A stretch of 64,000 nt of DNA from Progne subis subis (GCA_022316685.1 JAKJHU010000030.1:6269058-6333057), one strand, 5' to 3'; shown: positions 11,093 through 24,934, counted from the first letter of the stretch. Numbers and translations are program-made. Notes: generated by a model not told the origin, from the sequence alone.

Positions 11093-14000
11093 GCATATCT
11101 TATAGAAAATGTTGGACACCAGCATTCTACATTAATTCCAGAGGATTAAAACTTGCAATTAAGGTTTTTAATGAATTTATAAATTTCTCTAGTTTGTCTC
11201 ATCATGTTCCTTTTCTCAGATGATAGGAAGGCACAAGGAATCATGTATTGGTACCAGCTGGAACCAAAACACTAATTTCCTGTAGGTGTCCTATAAGTAC
11301 AGTTTTCTGGAACTGAGAGGCAGGAGATATTCACGTGTCAGGGCACTGGTACCATGTAGAAACTGGTTTAAGTATAAAAGTTTCTTAGGTACTTTCTGAA
11401 GATATTACATCATTCAATGGGCTGACTATCTCCTTACATATCAGGTTTGAAAAAACACACCAATATCAGCAGATAACACTACTTCTGTAGAAAGTCGTGT
11501 GCTCATATAGAAATCAGTGTAGAAATTACTGTCTGCATCTCTGAAGCTTTTTTCAAGTGTTTTCAAATGTTTTGTAAAGTATAATTTTACTTCAGTGGTT
11601 TTCTTCATTCATATTTTATAACTAAATCTATGCCAAAAGTTTTTCTGAAAGTAGGTCATTCATAACTGTTTTCAGGACTGTATCAGACTTACAATACATG
11701 CCTTATAAGGTCAATTTTAAATGTCGTTTCAAATTATATTGTTTCTTGCCATTTGTCATAGTGCTAAGAAGTTGACACTCAAAATAGATACAGAAATGTA
11801 TTTTTTTATTTTGGTCTGTAGACTTTTTCAGGTGGGAACAGTCATGTTATGGATAAAGAGCATGACACAAAAGAAATATTTCTTAAGGAAGTTTTTACTT
11901 AAGTCTTTAGTAAATGACAAGACACTGAAGAGTAGAGTAGCAAGATAAATTAGAATTTATTTTATTTCTGGTTCCTGTACCTTTCCAGTGCTTCAAAAAT
12001 AGCAAAAGGTATACTCAGTATTCTTGAGTCAAGCTATCAATTCTAGAAGCTAACATTTGATGGCTTAGGAGTTTATGTTGTAATCTTCAGGTCCTGATTC
12101 CACAGGCATTCTTCCTTGTGGAAAAGACAGTTGTGTTTACAGAGGAAAATAGAATGCAAAATGCAATTCTTAACAGGTTTAGCTATTCATATCTGGAATT
12201 AAATTGTTTTCCTGCTGGTTAGCCCTGGGGAACTGATGATCAGACTTCTAAGGAGATGCAGGCCTTATTCCCAGCTTTATTTCATTAATGAGTAAAATCT
12301 TTGCCATCTTTATTATGCAATCTTAGGCATTCCTCTCAATTTACACACACTGTCTCTGGCAAGCAGATACCTGGGTGCCTTCACTTCCCTTATTTAGCTG
12401 ACATTTCTCTTTTAGCAAGGTAATTATTTTATCCATTCTTTAAATAGTCAAAACCTATTGTGTTTGTAGGCTGATTATATTCAAAAGCCAAAGGAGTTTA
12501 AGGCATGTTTTCAGAATCTGGGGCACTCTGTGGATCATATATACTAAAGCATCAGGTATGTGTGTTTGGTCACCTGTACAGGGTCCAGCACACTCTCAGA
12601 GACTGCGTCCTGTCATGTCTTTGGGTGTGCAATTAAAATAGATGGAATCTATTAAAAGAGATTAAAAAAAGGAAGTAACAGCACGACTTGAGAGTGACCA
12701 GTGCAGTAATGGCTGCAGAGAGGTGTAACTATGTTCGGATAGAAATCAATGCCCTCGTGTCTCTGGAGAGTGTTGTTCCAAGGTGCCGTGCTCCAGAGGG
12801 CCCTGCACACGTAAACGTAGCAGGTGGTGCTGGGGGCGGCTGACGCTGCCCGAACTGCACTTGTCTTGTTGCAACACATTGCTCCCTGTCACCTAAGAAC
12901 TCTTGCTAGGATGTGATATGTGGCATGAAGTTATAGGGTTGTAAAAGTGGAAATCTGAGAGTGTTATGAGATCTTTTGACATACTTCATGATTTTGCTGG
13001 GGTTAAACTTTGCCATATATTACTGAAGTTATAGTTTTCTGTAGGAAAAGGGCAAACGGCAGTTGATTCTGTGCCAACAAAATTATGACTGATCTTGTGT
13101 GAATTCAATAGTTTTTATGAAAAGGAGGCATTTCCATTTTAACAATGGAAAGGTCCAAAATGAAAAGAGATTAAAATATTTAGAGATTTTGATATTTCAT
13201 GGCTATATCTTAGAAGAAATATATGAGAATCAGGTCTCAGAGCAAAAAGTTTGAGTGAGATTTTATTTTATTTGTGTTTAAACCCAAATTTTGTATTCTA
13301 TATGGTTTGTAGGGTGTTGAAACTGCAGTCTGAAGTGCTGTACTTAAAAGTAGAATAGTGTCACTTATGTCTCTTAGGAACAAATGACGTAGCCTGTAGA
13401 GCAATTTCTTCAACTTACGGAGTAATTGAGGGGAATCTATTGGTAACATTGGTCTTGGTGTAGTATAGAACTTCACATTTCTAAGTTCAAAATTAGATTT
13501 ATATAAAAACAGTCTTCTACTACACATACAGTCATTGTGGTTCCTATTAAAAAGAGGGTGCCTAATCACTTGGAATTCGTGATAACTGAAGGAGAAACTT
13601 AATTGATTGCCTTTCATTGTCTAAAGTGAGATAGTATATGGTAAGCATACAGCTTACTGAATAAGAGTGTATTTGTTTACATAATAGACATTGTTATTTT
13701 CTATCCCTAGAATTAATTTATGTGGTTAAAATGGCAACTGAAATTATCATCCTCTACTTTTAATTTGGACATTTTTTCAATGTTTTTAAATCATGTATAT
13801 AATACAGGAAGTTTGAAACAAACCATTTGTTTGGGAGTTTATTTCCTCTCCTATTCCAGAGACAGACTGCTAATGTAATAGATTACTTTAATGTGTAGTA
13901 TTACACTTGCATCAATATTCTTGATGTGTAATCTGATTTATTTTGAAAATTAACACATAATACGTTGATAGAAATATAGGATTAGCAGTTGACAAGAGAT

Positions 14001-17000
14001 TAGGGCAAATTTATCTTACTCATTAGTTGTGAATTGTGAACTGAATCCTTTACCAAAGAGAAAGCACCATTATAATAAATGCATTACCAAGAACATTAAT
14101 CAGCTTTTACTAAATAAATTCTGAAAAGTATGCTTATAAATAAAGATACTCTAATTGCAAACTAACAAGGCTTTAAAATGTAATTAAATTCTGTTGTTTT
14201 CCTCTACATGTAGGAAAAGACTAGGAAAGGAGATATGGCAGTACAAAATATATGCACTTCTCCTTAACAGATTTTCTGCAGAGGAAGTAGGTGTATATTT
14301 GAGTCTTCACATGTTCACAAAGCTTTTCTGAGAGATGGATGCAGTGAAAACAAACAAAGATTTGAGATTCCAGAACTGAACTCCAGCCAGTAGTAGCTAT
14401 GATCTTAGGATCAGAAGTCCTCTGGAAGACATTTCTCAAACACAGTGTGGGAGACACCTTATGCCATATATGAGGAGAAATTCCAGGCAGATGATAAGGA
14501 AGCCCTGTGGTAAGACTAGGGAGTAAGAATAAAAGGCTTAATTTTCGGAAGAGAGGTGTAGATCATGTACACCATCTGAGCCATACTGCCTCAGTCACAA
14601 ATAACTCATCAAACTTTTCTGTAACATAAACTCACTGAGGTGTACACCTGTAAGATTTCTGCCTGTGGTAAAAGTAAAACTAATCCCCCTGGTTGTAGAC
14701 ATTTATGATATTAAAAATCCTGACTTATTGTTAAAAAATTATTTTCTGCATTCCTTTACTTAAAAATAAAGTTTCTTATATTACTACTTAATCTAATTAA
14801 TAAGGGGGAAAAAAAGGAGAAAGTTCTAAGTGAGATGAGAACATTTAGCTTGACCTTCCACAAGATTTTTTTTCTTTTCATAATTAGAAGTAAAAATAGA
14901 GAGAAATATAGGGTGATCTTTCTTGGTAAGAAATCTGCTAAACTATTTTTCTTTTTCAGAGTGGAAGAATTCTCATAAGATCCTTGCTAAATATATATAT
15001 ATAGATCTCACAAAAACCCCAAAACTATAAAGATGTTTTAATTCTGTTTTTGAAGTAAACAAGATTTGGGGATTTTTGTGTTGTTACATAAGGGAAAAAA
15101 AAAAAAAATAGGCTTTCCTTAAGAAAGTTTCCATTTAAAAACTCCTTTTGGGATTTTATAATCCCTTAGTTAATATGTGAGATAATATATGAGAATTTCT
15201 TGTTCATTATTCTGTGAAAGAGGGCTCTGATTTCATTCTACTGAAACTTGAGAGTGAAAAGAAGAACTTTATAGTGCAATCTCATACCCTGGCAATTATT
15301 CCGTTTTCACTTATGTCTGAAATGTCTGGGATGCTTACCTGTAGTTCTGTGTATATATGTAGTTTATACTTCAAGGAAGAAAAGTCACTTGGGTTTTTTT
15401 CTCAGTTTAAATAATATTTCTAGTTTTGTCAATTTTGTACCTCAGTGAATACCCTTTGTATTATTCTAGGACAATATTCATCTATGCATTGCTCTGTGAA
15501 CCATTGTCACTAAATAACATTGTGCTGTGAAGGGGGATTTACTTCGGATCTCCAAGGGCCAGCAGGAAAAGGGCTGAGCAGTTATCAGAGACATGGTTTG
15601 CACACCAAAAATAAATAAATATTACAGTTATATTTACAGATTAATTAGGGCTGCATATTTTTTTAATTTGGCATTTCTTAATAATACAGGATTTCTTTCC
15701 TTGTACTTAAATAGGATGCAACATGAAATGTCTTTTGGCAAGTTGTATCTTAATATTGAATTTATGTCTTTAACACTACCCATGCTATCAATACTATTAA
15801 TAATCCTTTGAAAAATGGAACTCTCTTTCTGAGGCTAGAAGTGAATTTATAGAATAATTGCCTGAAAGTATAAAATGGTGAAAATAGCCTCAAATGAAAA
15901 TGTGGTAATAGAGGCATGCTGTGCAGACTGGTATCAAAGTTACATGGACTTCTTAAAGAAGTTCAGTTTGACTGCACTCCACTGTTGCCCATTTCAGCTG
16001 GCTGCTCTGTCTGTGTGACAAACACAAGCGATCTGTGATCTCCATAGGATAAAACAGGGAGGGAAAAGTTACAGAACTTCTGCTTTTAAACACCTTAGGG
16101 GATCTACTGCTTGTGGGAAATAATGCAGGTACTCAGAATACAGTTGTGCTATTCATATTTCCAGGCACTTTGTGTATAATGGACTGGGGTATGACTCACA
16201 GTGCATCTCCAGGTTCTTTAGACTGGCTTTGTCTTCCGTGGAACAAGTGTGATGATGCTATCACCCAGAACTTACATATGCCACTAACAGTAAACTCTTA
16301 ACAGAGAACTCTACAGGAGAAATTATATAAACAGAGTAGCTTAAAATTATTTAAGTGTACCATTGAGGACTACACAAGCAACCAATTGATCAGGAAGCTG
16401 AATGTTTTGCTCACAATCAAGTTTCCCTAACTGTTCATCTGCAGTCAATTCTCTTATCCAGGCTTTATTTGTCATACAAAAGGTCATGCTTTTTCTGCAA
16501 AAAAACCCCCCAACCTTTTTCCTTATCACCTAAATAATTTGAGCATGGTTCTTCGTCTACCTATATAAGATAAACAGATCCTTTGAAAGATATTTTTTTA
16601 GCAGACTTAATTTTTTTTTTTTTTTGTAAAGTAAGCAAAAGATAGTTTCCTTAACAGTGGGAGGGAGAATTTATATCTACTTTTAGGAATTTTTTTCTAT
16701 GCTTGCAAATGCTTGTGTGAATGACACTGAATTTTTTACTGTCATGATAATTCTATTACAATATGAAATTTTAAACTGTATTTGTTTCCTTGTACTAATT
16801 AAATTGCTTCACCAAAAGTTACAATCAGACTTTATTCCATTTTGTAACTATAGTACACTAATATTTTGGGTTTGCCCTTGTCTGGTTAGAATTTGGTGCC
16901 AGCAAAAATTATTTTTAGCTCAGTCTATGAAATCATGTTGAGACTTAATTGAAAATATTCACAGTAATAAGTACTGTTCTTGTTACTATTTACTGCAGTA

Positions 17001-19157
17001 AGACCTATGAAGAACAAATTTGTACTGTGAAGGAATAATTACTTCCCTCTGATTAACTAAATTCCTTAATAGTTACCAGAAGTATGGATATTTTTCATAA
17101 AGTAGATGTCTTTAATATTTTTTAAGATTTAAAATTAATGGAATGCTTTGTGTATAACCTGCAGTGTTTGGGCACAACCAATTTAAATATTTATGTAGAA
17201 AAGATAACATAGTAACACATTAAAAAAACAAAGCTGAGTTCTATAGAAACTTTCTCTTTTAGATATCCTAAAATTTGTAAATTACATGTTCTATCAAGGC
17301 AATAGTCTACTTTTTTTTTTTTTTTTTTTAAATACAGCATAAAAATATGCTATGACATATGAACATCAGAAAAATACCATTGAAGTTGAAGATCTAGTGA
17401 GAAGCATTCCCTCCTTCACCAAAGCATTCAGTTTCTTGAACATGACAAAGAACTTCTCCCTGCTACCAGCTATATTTCCCCATTTTGTCATTCTCCCAGT
17501 TGTGATGTCCTCTTATTTCACTAGCAGTGCTGACCTCCCTGCTGTTCTTGGACATACCTGCAGAGCAAGCACTTGCTTCATTCCTTTGTCAAGTGTGTAG
17601 GTAACTGAAAAATTTCTGATCCTAATCTCTATATGCCATGAGTTGCATTAGTGCCAGAAAATTGAGCTCCCATCCAGAGGATGCAAATAAAATTTTTGTA
17701 TGAATCCATGTAACTTGAGATAAGGAAAACAGTCTATACAGATTTTTTATTGTTTGTCTGCTTTGAAGACATTTTGGTTTTATTTCTGAGGTTGAATATT
17801 ATTTATGTCTGTTAGAAATTAGCTAAGTACAGTGATTACCAGTGAGCGTATGAGTAGCTCCATGTAAGTTAGTAGTTCATTTGAGGAATTCTGACCCTCA
17901 CAAAGGGGAGGAAGACATGTGAATCCACTTTTCACACACAAGCAACCCTGTTCCTTTTCTTCTCTCTTTCCCTGGTAAGTCCACTAAGGGACAAGAACTA
18001 GATGAATCTTCTTCATCTCTGTCACTGCTGCCATTGCTATGCTTTGTGGTTTAACTTCACCCCCTAATCAACAGCTAAAGTCACATCTTCATGAGAAAAA
18101 GGGCAAAAATGCCAGGAAGCTTAGAAAATTAATTGGAGTTAGGTATCTTGCAGTTTACTTGCAGTTAAGTAACACACATAAAGTCTGGACAGAGCTGTTT
18201 CTGTGCCATTCCATCGGTGGCTGAAGACCATATTGCCACAGGAGTTGTCTTTAAAAGCCACATTTCTCAGCAGTGTGCAGGCTGAGAGTCTCCTCACGTT
18301 CTGCTTACTGCACTGCCAAAGCCAGGTGCCAGCAGCAGGTATCCATCAGAGGTCAGGCTGCATGGAACTGCACAGAACAATCATTTCAACAGCTTTCTTA
18401 TGAAGAAGTCTAAGTGCTAGTGCTCAGTAGAAGTTATTAACTTGCATGCCTTTTGCTATTCCATTTAAGCAAATGTTTTCATGCAGCGTGTTGGCTGATT
18501 GTAGGAATTGTTGAACAGAACCCTACTGGGAAAATAATTCTTTGCAGTTTTGAAATTATTTTTTTTTCAGATGGTTGAAGCTGGTCCTGGGTTTTACAAC
18601 CATGCTTGTCTTCTTTCAGTGGGAAGATGAATCTAAGCATGTGCCAGTTTTGTCCAAGTTGCATATTCTAAGATCTTCCCAATTAAGAAAGAATTTTTTG
18701 TCATTTGATTTGACCTTAAGTGTCATCCTATATTCATCTGGCATTTGAAGGTATGCAGTATATGTGGAAAGGAACCCGAAGGTCACCTTCTGGAAAGACC
18801 TCTAAAGCTCTCAGTCTTATGATCATTTAAGGTTACATCTGCAAGGACAAATAAAATGATCACAGTCTCTGGTATTTTAAACATAGTCGGAGAAAATTAG
18901 TTTTGTGCAGTCACCCCTGCATGATGGAGGATTTGTCTGTGTGCACTGTCCATAACTCTACAATTTTATAATGCTCTTGATTAATTTCATCTACATATGA
19001 ATAAGCAGACCACAAAAATAATTAACTTGAGGAGGATAAGGTAGATGGCAGAACAATGTGCTCATAATATGTACCGACATATAAATCCTATTGCAGCATA
19101 TATTTGCACATTTGTTATTCTGATTTATAGCTTTATGTTTCCTAATTATTTTCTATT

Positions 19158-19167
19158 ACACACACAC

Positions 19168-19201
<34 letters not shown>

Positions 19202-19228
19202 TTATATATTTATATATGTGTGTGTGTG
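19158..19228. repeat. Compound microsatellite (CA)n(TA)n(TG)n
   Basis: A run of about 11 CA units passes into TA units interrupted by TTTA, then ends in TG units. The CA and TG ends are complementary, so the whole tract could fold back on itself around the TA centre. Confidence 0.9.
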
Positions 19229-20328
19229 GACAGTCTAGAAGTGGCCGAAATCACAGTGAGTGGTCACACAGGTTAAACTCATTAAAACCCTTGTACTTAT
19301 TTTCCATTTAAATTTTTGGCATATCACCAAGAAAATACATTGTAGGCAGTTAGCCATTTTCAGCTAATTTAAGTTCCTTCCCTTTAAGAGTGTTAACTAT
19401 GTTTTCCAGTTCCACCTTCAGCCCACCAATTCATGCTTTTTCTCTGTCTCTCATCCTTAGTTATGATATGTCTGTCCAGTGTCTAAACACCAAAGTTGTG
19501 AACATATTTGGTTGCTTTTTTGTTTTCAGCACAGAGTTTGGATCTCACCAAAAGTAAGTATCATTGATATGATATCAGATAGGAAAAAAGTGACCTCCTA
19601 AGAATTTACTACATTTTAGAAAAAAGACTTAAAAATATTAAGAAAAACTTTTCTGTTCCATGAAAACAGGTCTTTGAGATGTGGGTCTTAAATGATATGA
19701 ATAGAAGTTACGAATATTGTAGTATAATACTGGCATGAAAGGAAAGTAGCAAGGTATATCTGTTTAGTAAAAGTGTATAGGTCCAGGATGAAGGGCTCAG
19801 GGTCGGTGGCTGGTAGCAGGGAGCCTGTTGAGAAGACTTTTAACAAAGATGAACCACAGCCTGAGAGCAGAAGTGACTGATGAGGATGAACCACAGCAGG
19901 AGGCAGCAATGCAGACTTTAATGTGAGAGAGAGTCAAGAGGTGAGGGAAGTGGAGTATGGAGAAATTCAGCAATTATATCAGTGAAAGAGGGAGAAGAAG
20001 GCACACACAGGAGGGAACTAAATGACAGCATGACTCTGGCTGCACATTAGAGTGTGGGAATCAGGAAAAAGGCAGTTAGAGGAAGACTAGCAGCTGGGAA
20101 AAATTATAGCAAAAGAGAAAAGCTTTTGTGAAGGAGAATTGTGTAGGACTGCTTGGAGTGACCAGGGCAATCCTGAGAAAGCAGAGTACATGAGCAACTC
20201 AGAGAGCAATTCCTTTTCTTTCTTCAGTGTTATGCTTTATTCTTCCCCAATCCTTGTAAGACTTAATTAGCTTTCTGCCGTTGTTTGGGCTCAGTAAATA
20301 TTTATTGTTAATATAACCCCTGTTGGTT

Positions 20329-20357
20329 TAATATTAATTATTAAATAATTAATATTA
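20329..20357. repeat. Perfect AT palindrome, 14-bp arms
   Basis: TAATATTAATTATT is followed after one A by its exact reverse complement. It is wholly AT, so chance and slippage are reasonable explanations. Confidence 0.75.
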
Positions 20358-22200
20358 TAATAAATTTAATAACAAAAAGGTGTTGTTGTTTCTAATAAGC
20401 AAAAATAGTAATTGAAAATCACTGCTTTTTTTGGGGCAGGAAATGAGATTAGTTTCACAAAGCCATCCTCAACACATTAAAAAAATAAGACAACTGTCTT
20501 AAATTCTCTTTTTATTTTGATTTAAAAGTTCATCTGGATTTTTGTGCTACCTTAAGATGCCTTAGAGGTGTTGTATTATTTGTCTTTTTTTTTTTTTTTA
20601 AATTTTTGTTTGTTTGTTGGGGTTTTTTTTAATTTCTCTTTTAATTTTAGAATGAAAATAAAAGATGTTTGATTCTTTGAAAAAAATTAGATTCAACAGT
20701 CTCAAAGTATACCTGATTTAAATGTTTTTGAGTGGTACACACTTCTGTCATGGATTTGTAGTAAATACACATATATACACAGATACGTATTCTCTGTGTA
20801 CATATTTTAAGTTTTTTCTTTCTTCCTAAGTTCAGTTTTTCTACAAATACTAGAAGCATTGGAGGCTACATCTCTTGTTGGAACAATAATATCACATCTC
20901 TGATTCAGCATAGGGCAGTTCTTGTTCAAACCTCCTACATCCATGGAGGTCTCTCATCTCCCTCCCACATGCCTCCTGTGGGACCCAAGCTGTGCCAATG
21001 GTGACTGGCACAGTCCAGGCTAAGCTCGGGCTCCTTGTTTTTGTTAAACCCTTCTATCTACCATGGAATGTAAATGAAAATGTTTCATAGGTTGAAAAGT
21101 TATTTAGAGGAGCAGAACTTCCACAAAGGCAGACAGGTAGCTGTGTGAGAACCTTTTACTAGGGGTTACCTAGGAATTACACCCCTGGTTTTTGTGCTGG
21201 GCAGCTGCAGTGACCCTGCCTGGCTGTAGCACTGGGCACTGCTGGGTTCTTGGTGCATCATGACAGGTTAACCAATACTAGTGGCACACTTCAGTTCTGA
21301 AATGGAGCTTTTCTCACTGTTGCCATCACTTTTTCACTTGTGGGCTGAGCACAGAATTGCCAGCTGAATGTGTGAGTTAGCTTGAGTGTTGGTCATGGAG
21401 TTTGCAACGTCTTTCTAAGGGACTATGCCATGAACTGGAATCCCAGCCAAATTTAAAGCCAAATGTACATAAGTAAAGCCAGTAAATTAATGTCTTCCTA
21501 ACATAAAATAGTATATTGCAGAAAGGCTGAGTTATTTTTAAAAATGTTATTTGTGCAACATACAGAAACTAATAGCTTCAAGCTGATAGAATTTTTGCTT
21601 CTTTCTTGAATGGGCTTCCTGAGAGGGTACAGGCTGGCTCTGGCATCAGCAGTGGGTAGCTGGATTAAGAGACTTCTCTAATTTCTTTAATTCTCTTGAT
21701 GAACAGTGATATATTCTATATATATGTGATAGATATTATTCTAATTGAACTCCACTCCCATCTTCCAAAGTGAGACATGATGAGAAAGTCACCATGTAAC
21801 AGTGCCGATGCTTATGCTTTCTCTGGAAGCCAAGCAACAGCTTAATTTCTGACTCTTCCATGCAAGTTTGTCTGCAACATGGTAGTTCTTCTATTTATTT
21901 TGCAGTAAATTGGCATTTAAAGGGTATGGGATTTTTTTCTTCTGATCTGTCAAGAGACAGCTTCAGGGACTGTCCATATGCAGTTCATGTGCAAAATTTA
22001 ATACATTGCAGTCATGAGTGAAGAAGACCATAGAAGTGCTTCAAGAAAGAAGAGCGAGGTTTACATGAAGGCATGGAAATGATTTCTTAATGGTGACTAT
22101 TACTTCCACCCACTCTTTACCAGATTGAAAACACAACAAAGCTTTGTTTTGCAAAAGCCTAAGCCCTAAGCAGGAAGAAGTTCAATTGAAAGAATGACTG

Positions 22201-22238
22201 AAATTAAATTAAATTGAATTAAATTAAATTAAATTAAA
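22201..22238. repeat. AAATT pentanucleotide microsatellite
   Basis: About seven units of AAATT in a row with one G interruption, about 460 bp left of the provirus. Confidence 0.9.
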
Positions 22239-22698
22239 GACTTCACCACTGCTTATTCCTGGAGCTGTTTTTTTCCTGTTACTTTTTTTTTCAGGACTTA
22301 ATTGTAGATCCTTGCTTAGCTTCATAAGCACAGAGTACTTCTTTTTACTAGGATGGAATCTGACAGACACAGGAATGATGAGACTTGATACTGGGCAAAA
22401 AGAGATTAATTTTGGCCTGCCTGTAGAGAAAATAGCAAACAATGAATTTTTTAAGGCAAACACTATTTTACAGTAACACCATTCCCCAGCAGCAGTCAAG
22501 TTCTATTGTTGCACTGTAGAGTTCTGTGCTGTATACATAGCTCTGTCCTGCAGCCCAGCATGTTTTGGTTTCTCCTGCCTGTCAGCAAACCCTCGTGTAC
22601 TTGGTAGTTAAAAATAATTTTCCCTACCTACTGCTCTGACAGACTTTCTCCCTTTTCGTGTCCATAAATTATATCTCAGTGCTCCAAATTTCAACATC

Positions 22699-22702
22699 CC
22701 TC
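22699..22702. repeat. Provirus target site duplication, left copy (CCTC)
   Basis: CCTC lies directly before the first LTR base and recurs directly after the second LTR at 29975-29978. A 4-bp duplication is characteristic of gammaretrovirus-like integrases. Confidence 0.85.
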
Positions 22703-22771
22703 TGAGTCATTGAAAACCGATATAGTCACGGACAAGGACCCTCTAACTAGTTAAAGTTAGAAAGTGGTATG

Positions 22772-22777
22772 TTTATT
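22772..22777 (-). terminator. 3' LTR polyadenylation signal
   Basis: AATAAA on the - strand, about 70 bp downstream of the TATA-like box, in the R-region position expected for transcript cleavage in this LTR. Confidence 0.7.
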
Positions 22778-22843
22778 CACCGGCGGGCGGCACGGGAGTC
22801 ATCTCCGAAAGGCGTGGCCGCCCCGAACAAGGCTCTTCGCTCT

Positions 22844-22852
22844 CTATTTATT
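22844..22852 (-). promoter_or_regulatory. LTR TATA-like box (3' LTR copy)
   Basis: Reads AATAAATAG on the - strand, followed by a GC-rich R-like stretch and then the poly(A) hexamer. It is the best promoter core candidate in the LTR, and the same sequence occurs in the 5' LTR. Confidence 0.55.
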
Positions 22853-23306
22853 CTCCAAGATCTTACATACAATACATATGCATAACCCCAGCACCTCCCA
22901 TCCCCGCTCTGTATTAAAATGAGGCTATCAGTCCTTCACGCGTGCGTAGTTCTTCTCTTGAATTGGGTTGGTGGTCTCGAATTAGGTCAGTGGTCTCAAA
23001 GGATGAAGTCAGGAGAGTCTTCATCAGGTCTCTGTGACCCTCTGGCACTGTCCAAGGTCCCCTGCTTCGTGATTGATTGGTACCAAGTCCAGGTGCTGGC
23101 CATTGTTCTTACTGGTTTCAATCTGTTCTTATGACGGTTCACTTACTCCACTTTTTCTATAAACAAGCTCATAATATAACAGTTAGCTCTAGCTTGGGCA
23201 TCTAATAATCATTAACCTACCATTTGCTAATCTAACTTACATCTTGATCAATATAAATTGCTTCTAACCCTTAGCTAAAATCTTAACTCTTTAAAGTCAT
23301 GTATCA

Positions 23307-23324
23307 TTTCCCCACTCCTTCTTC
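23307..23324 (-). other. Polypurine tract
   Basis: On the - strand this is GAAGAAGGAGTGGGGAAA, all purine except one T, ending exactly where the 3' LTR begins. This is the plus-strand DNA priming site position of a retrovirus. Confidence 0.85.
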
Positions 23325-24078
23325 AAAGTTAGTAAATTCTTTTACTAATATGTAAATTCTTCTTCATCTAGCAAAACTGTGGTAGGGGGTCCTTTAAAAC
23401 TGTACTATATGCTCTTAATATTAAAGTTAAAGCTGCTAGTCACTTCAGCATTTTCCAATTCCAAAGAAATAATATAACAAACAAAATCAAATTTATACCA
23501 ACTAAATTAAACAAAACAATAATCAAATAAACCAAGGTATTGACCAAACCAGTTGCAGCTGATGACTACCCCAAAAGCACATCCCACCAATGATGGGATG
23601 GGCCTTCTACTAACTTTTAAATACTCTCCGTATAGTCTCTGTGTCATGATGCATTGCAATCAAAGATCTCTTTCTTTCTATTTTTTTTTTTTCTTCTTTT
23701 CTTTAATCCATGGTGTTTCAATAATTGTGCAACTAAAATTTAGTTCATGTCTATAGGCACAGGCAATATTTCTTGAACAGTAGTCAAGTTTGCCTTTATA
23801 TGTTGGTGGGATACAATATGTGCCTAATAGGAAAAATCACAGTCTTCAATTTTGACAAAGTTACAAACGCACAAGTTAAATTAAGTTTTCTTACACAGTT
23901 GCATTTGTAATTTTTTTAGTATCTGAATCAGAGACTTACAGGAGATAAAATCATAAGCTTTCCCTTGGCACTTATATTTACCAGTCACATTATAATGCAG
24001 TGGTGCTGCATTAGCTGTGGCTATAGCGATGGTCATAAATGCCACAATTTTCCAGGCTATACCTATTTGATTACCCAT
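23325..24078 (-). pseudogene. env remnants: signal-like start and membrane anchor only
   Basis: Two pieces of an envelope gene are visible. At 23881-24078 a 65-codon frame opens with a hydrophobic stretch (IVAFMTIAIATANAA) that looks like a signal peptide, followed by one N-glycosylation motif (NVT). At about 23430-23570 another frame shows a long hydrophobic run ending in WNWKMLK, like the membrane anchor and start of the tail of a transmembrane subunit, with an in-frame stop just upstream. Most of the surface and transmembrane ectodomain is missing or unrecognisable in the roughly 300 bp between. The gene is non-functional. The assignment rests on position after integrase and before the polypurine tract plus hydrophobicity. 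Confidence 0.65.
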
Positions 24079-24129
24079 TACAATTACAAGCTTTCCTATT
24101 TTTCAAAAAGTTGTTATATTATACTTATC

Positions 24130-24810
24130 ATTTATTTTCCCATTTTAGTTCATTGTCACCCAATATAACTTTCCAGAGTTTCTCAGGAGCTTTCTTCACT
24201 CGGGAGTTATGGATCCAGGTGCTTTGTTCCTTGATCTTGATTGTATTAAAGATGATGAGGAGCACTTGGAATGGTCTCTCCCACCGTGGTTCCAAAGTTT
24301 TTCTGAAAAAGACTTAATGTATACATAATCCCCAGGCTATACATCATGTACTGGTCCATCTAGTTCTCTGGTTTGAGCCCCAGTTTTATATGGCCTCCTA
24401 TCTAAAAACATTGTGGCTGGGACTCCAAAGCATGGTATTATTTCTTATAACACTGCTTTGGTTACCTCTTGCACTTTGGCAGTTCTGGTAGGGAAAGCTG
24501 CTGGCCACCCTGAAAAGGTATCTGTTAATACCAAAGGTATCCATGCCCTCCTTTCCTGGGTAGTTCTGAAAAATCAATTTGCTGTTGCTGCCCAGGTACA
24601 TATCTTTTCCCAATTTGCCCAAGCTCTGGTTTAAAAATATTTTTGGGATTAGTTTGGAGGCAAAGGCTACATTGGCAAGTCACCTAAATTACTATATTTT
24701 ACAAATTTCTAGCTATGATTCTATCTTTCAAATAATTAATTTATTCCCCAATGTGTTTTTTTTTTTTTTTTCATGTTCCTCTTTCACTAATGACTATAGC
24801 ATGTAAGAGG
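24130..24810 (-). pseudogene. Integrase remnant, internally deleted and frameshifted
   Basis: In order on the - strand, a His-containing N-terminal segment is interrupted by a T16 tract at 24756-24771 (A16 in sense). Then comes the first catalytic Asp context (QIDFSELP, about 24570-24605), then the second Asp context LVLTDTFSGWPAAF in a different frame at about 24500, then a C-terminal PGDYVYIKSF segment at about 24310-24335. The stretch that should carry the catalytic Glu is missing between the second Asp region and the C-terminal segment. Several frame changes and stops make it inactive. Confidence 0.8.
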
Positions 24811-24934
24811 GGGAACATAAGTCTTCCTTTCCTTTTATCTGTAATAGCCCACCCCTCTTGTCCTTTTTACTGTGCTTTGGCTTACCTTCAATGGAAATTT
24901 GCCCATCTGGAATTAAGACTGCCTATCTCACCTT

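Larger units (their letters stand above)
11093..22698. other. RIMS2 intron, no gene seen
   Basis: About 11.6 kb of AT-rich intron. It holds a compound CA/TA/TG microsatellite at 19158-19228, T19 at 17311-17329, an AT palindrome at 20329-20357 and an AAATT repeat at 22201-22238. Open frames such as 13237-13617 (- strand, 126 codons) lack homology I can recognise and have low-complexity, AT-driven composition. No exon with RIM residues and splice sites was found. Confidence 0.6.
22703..23306 (-). repeat. Provirus 3' LTR (604 bp)
   Basis: In the sense direction it begins TGATACATGAC at 23306 and ends CAATGACTCA at 22703, giving TG...CA ends. It matches the LTR at 29371-29974 base for base except at 22813, 22814, 22984 and 23175 (0.66 percent difference, no length change). 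A 71-codon + strand open frame inside each LTR is incidental. Confidence 0.97.

Noticed and set aside
13237..13617. 126-codon - strand open frame
   Set aside because: No known motif and composition typical of AT-rich intron; no supporting signals.
22919..23134. Identical 71-codon frames at 22919-23134 and 29587-29802 as a duplicated gene
   Set aside because: They are the same stretch of the two LTR copies read on the antisense strand; duplication is explained by the LTRs.
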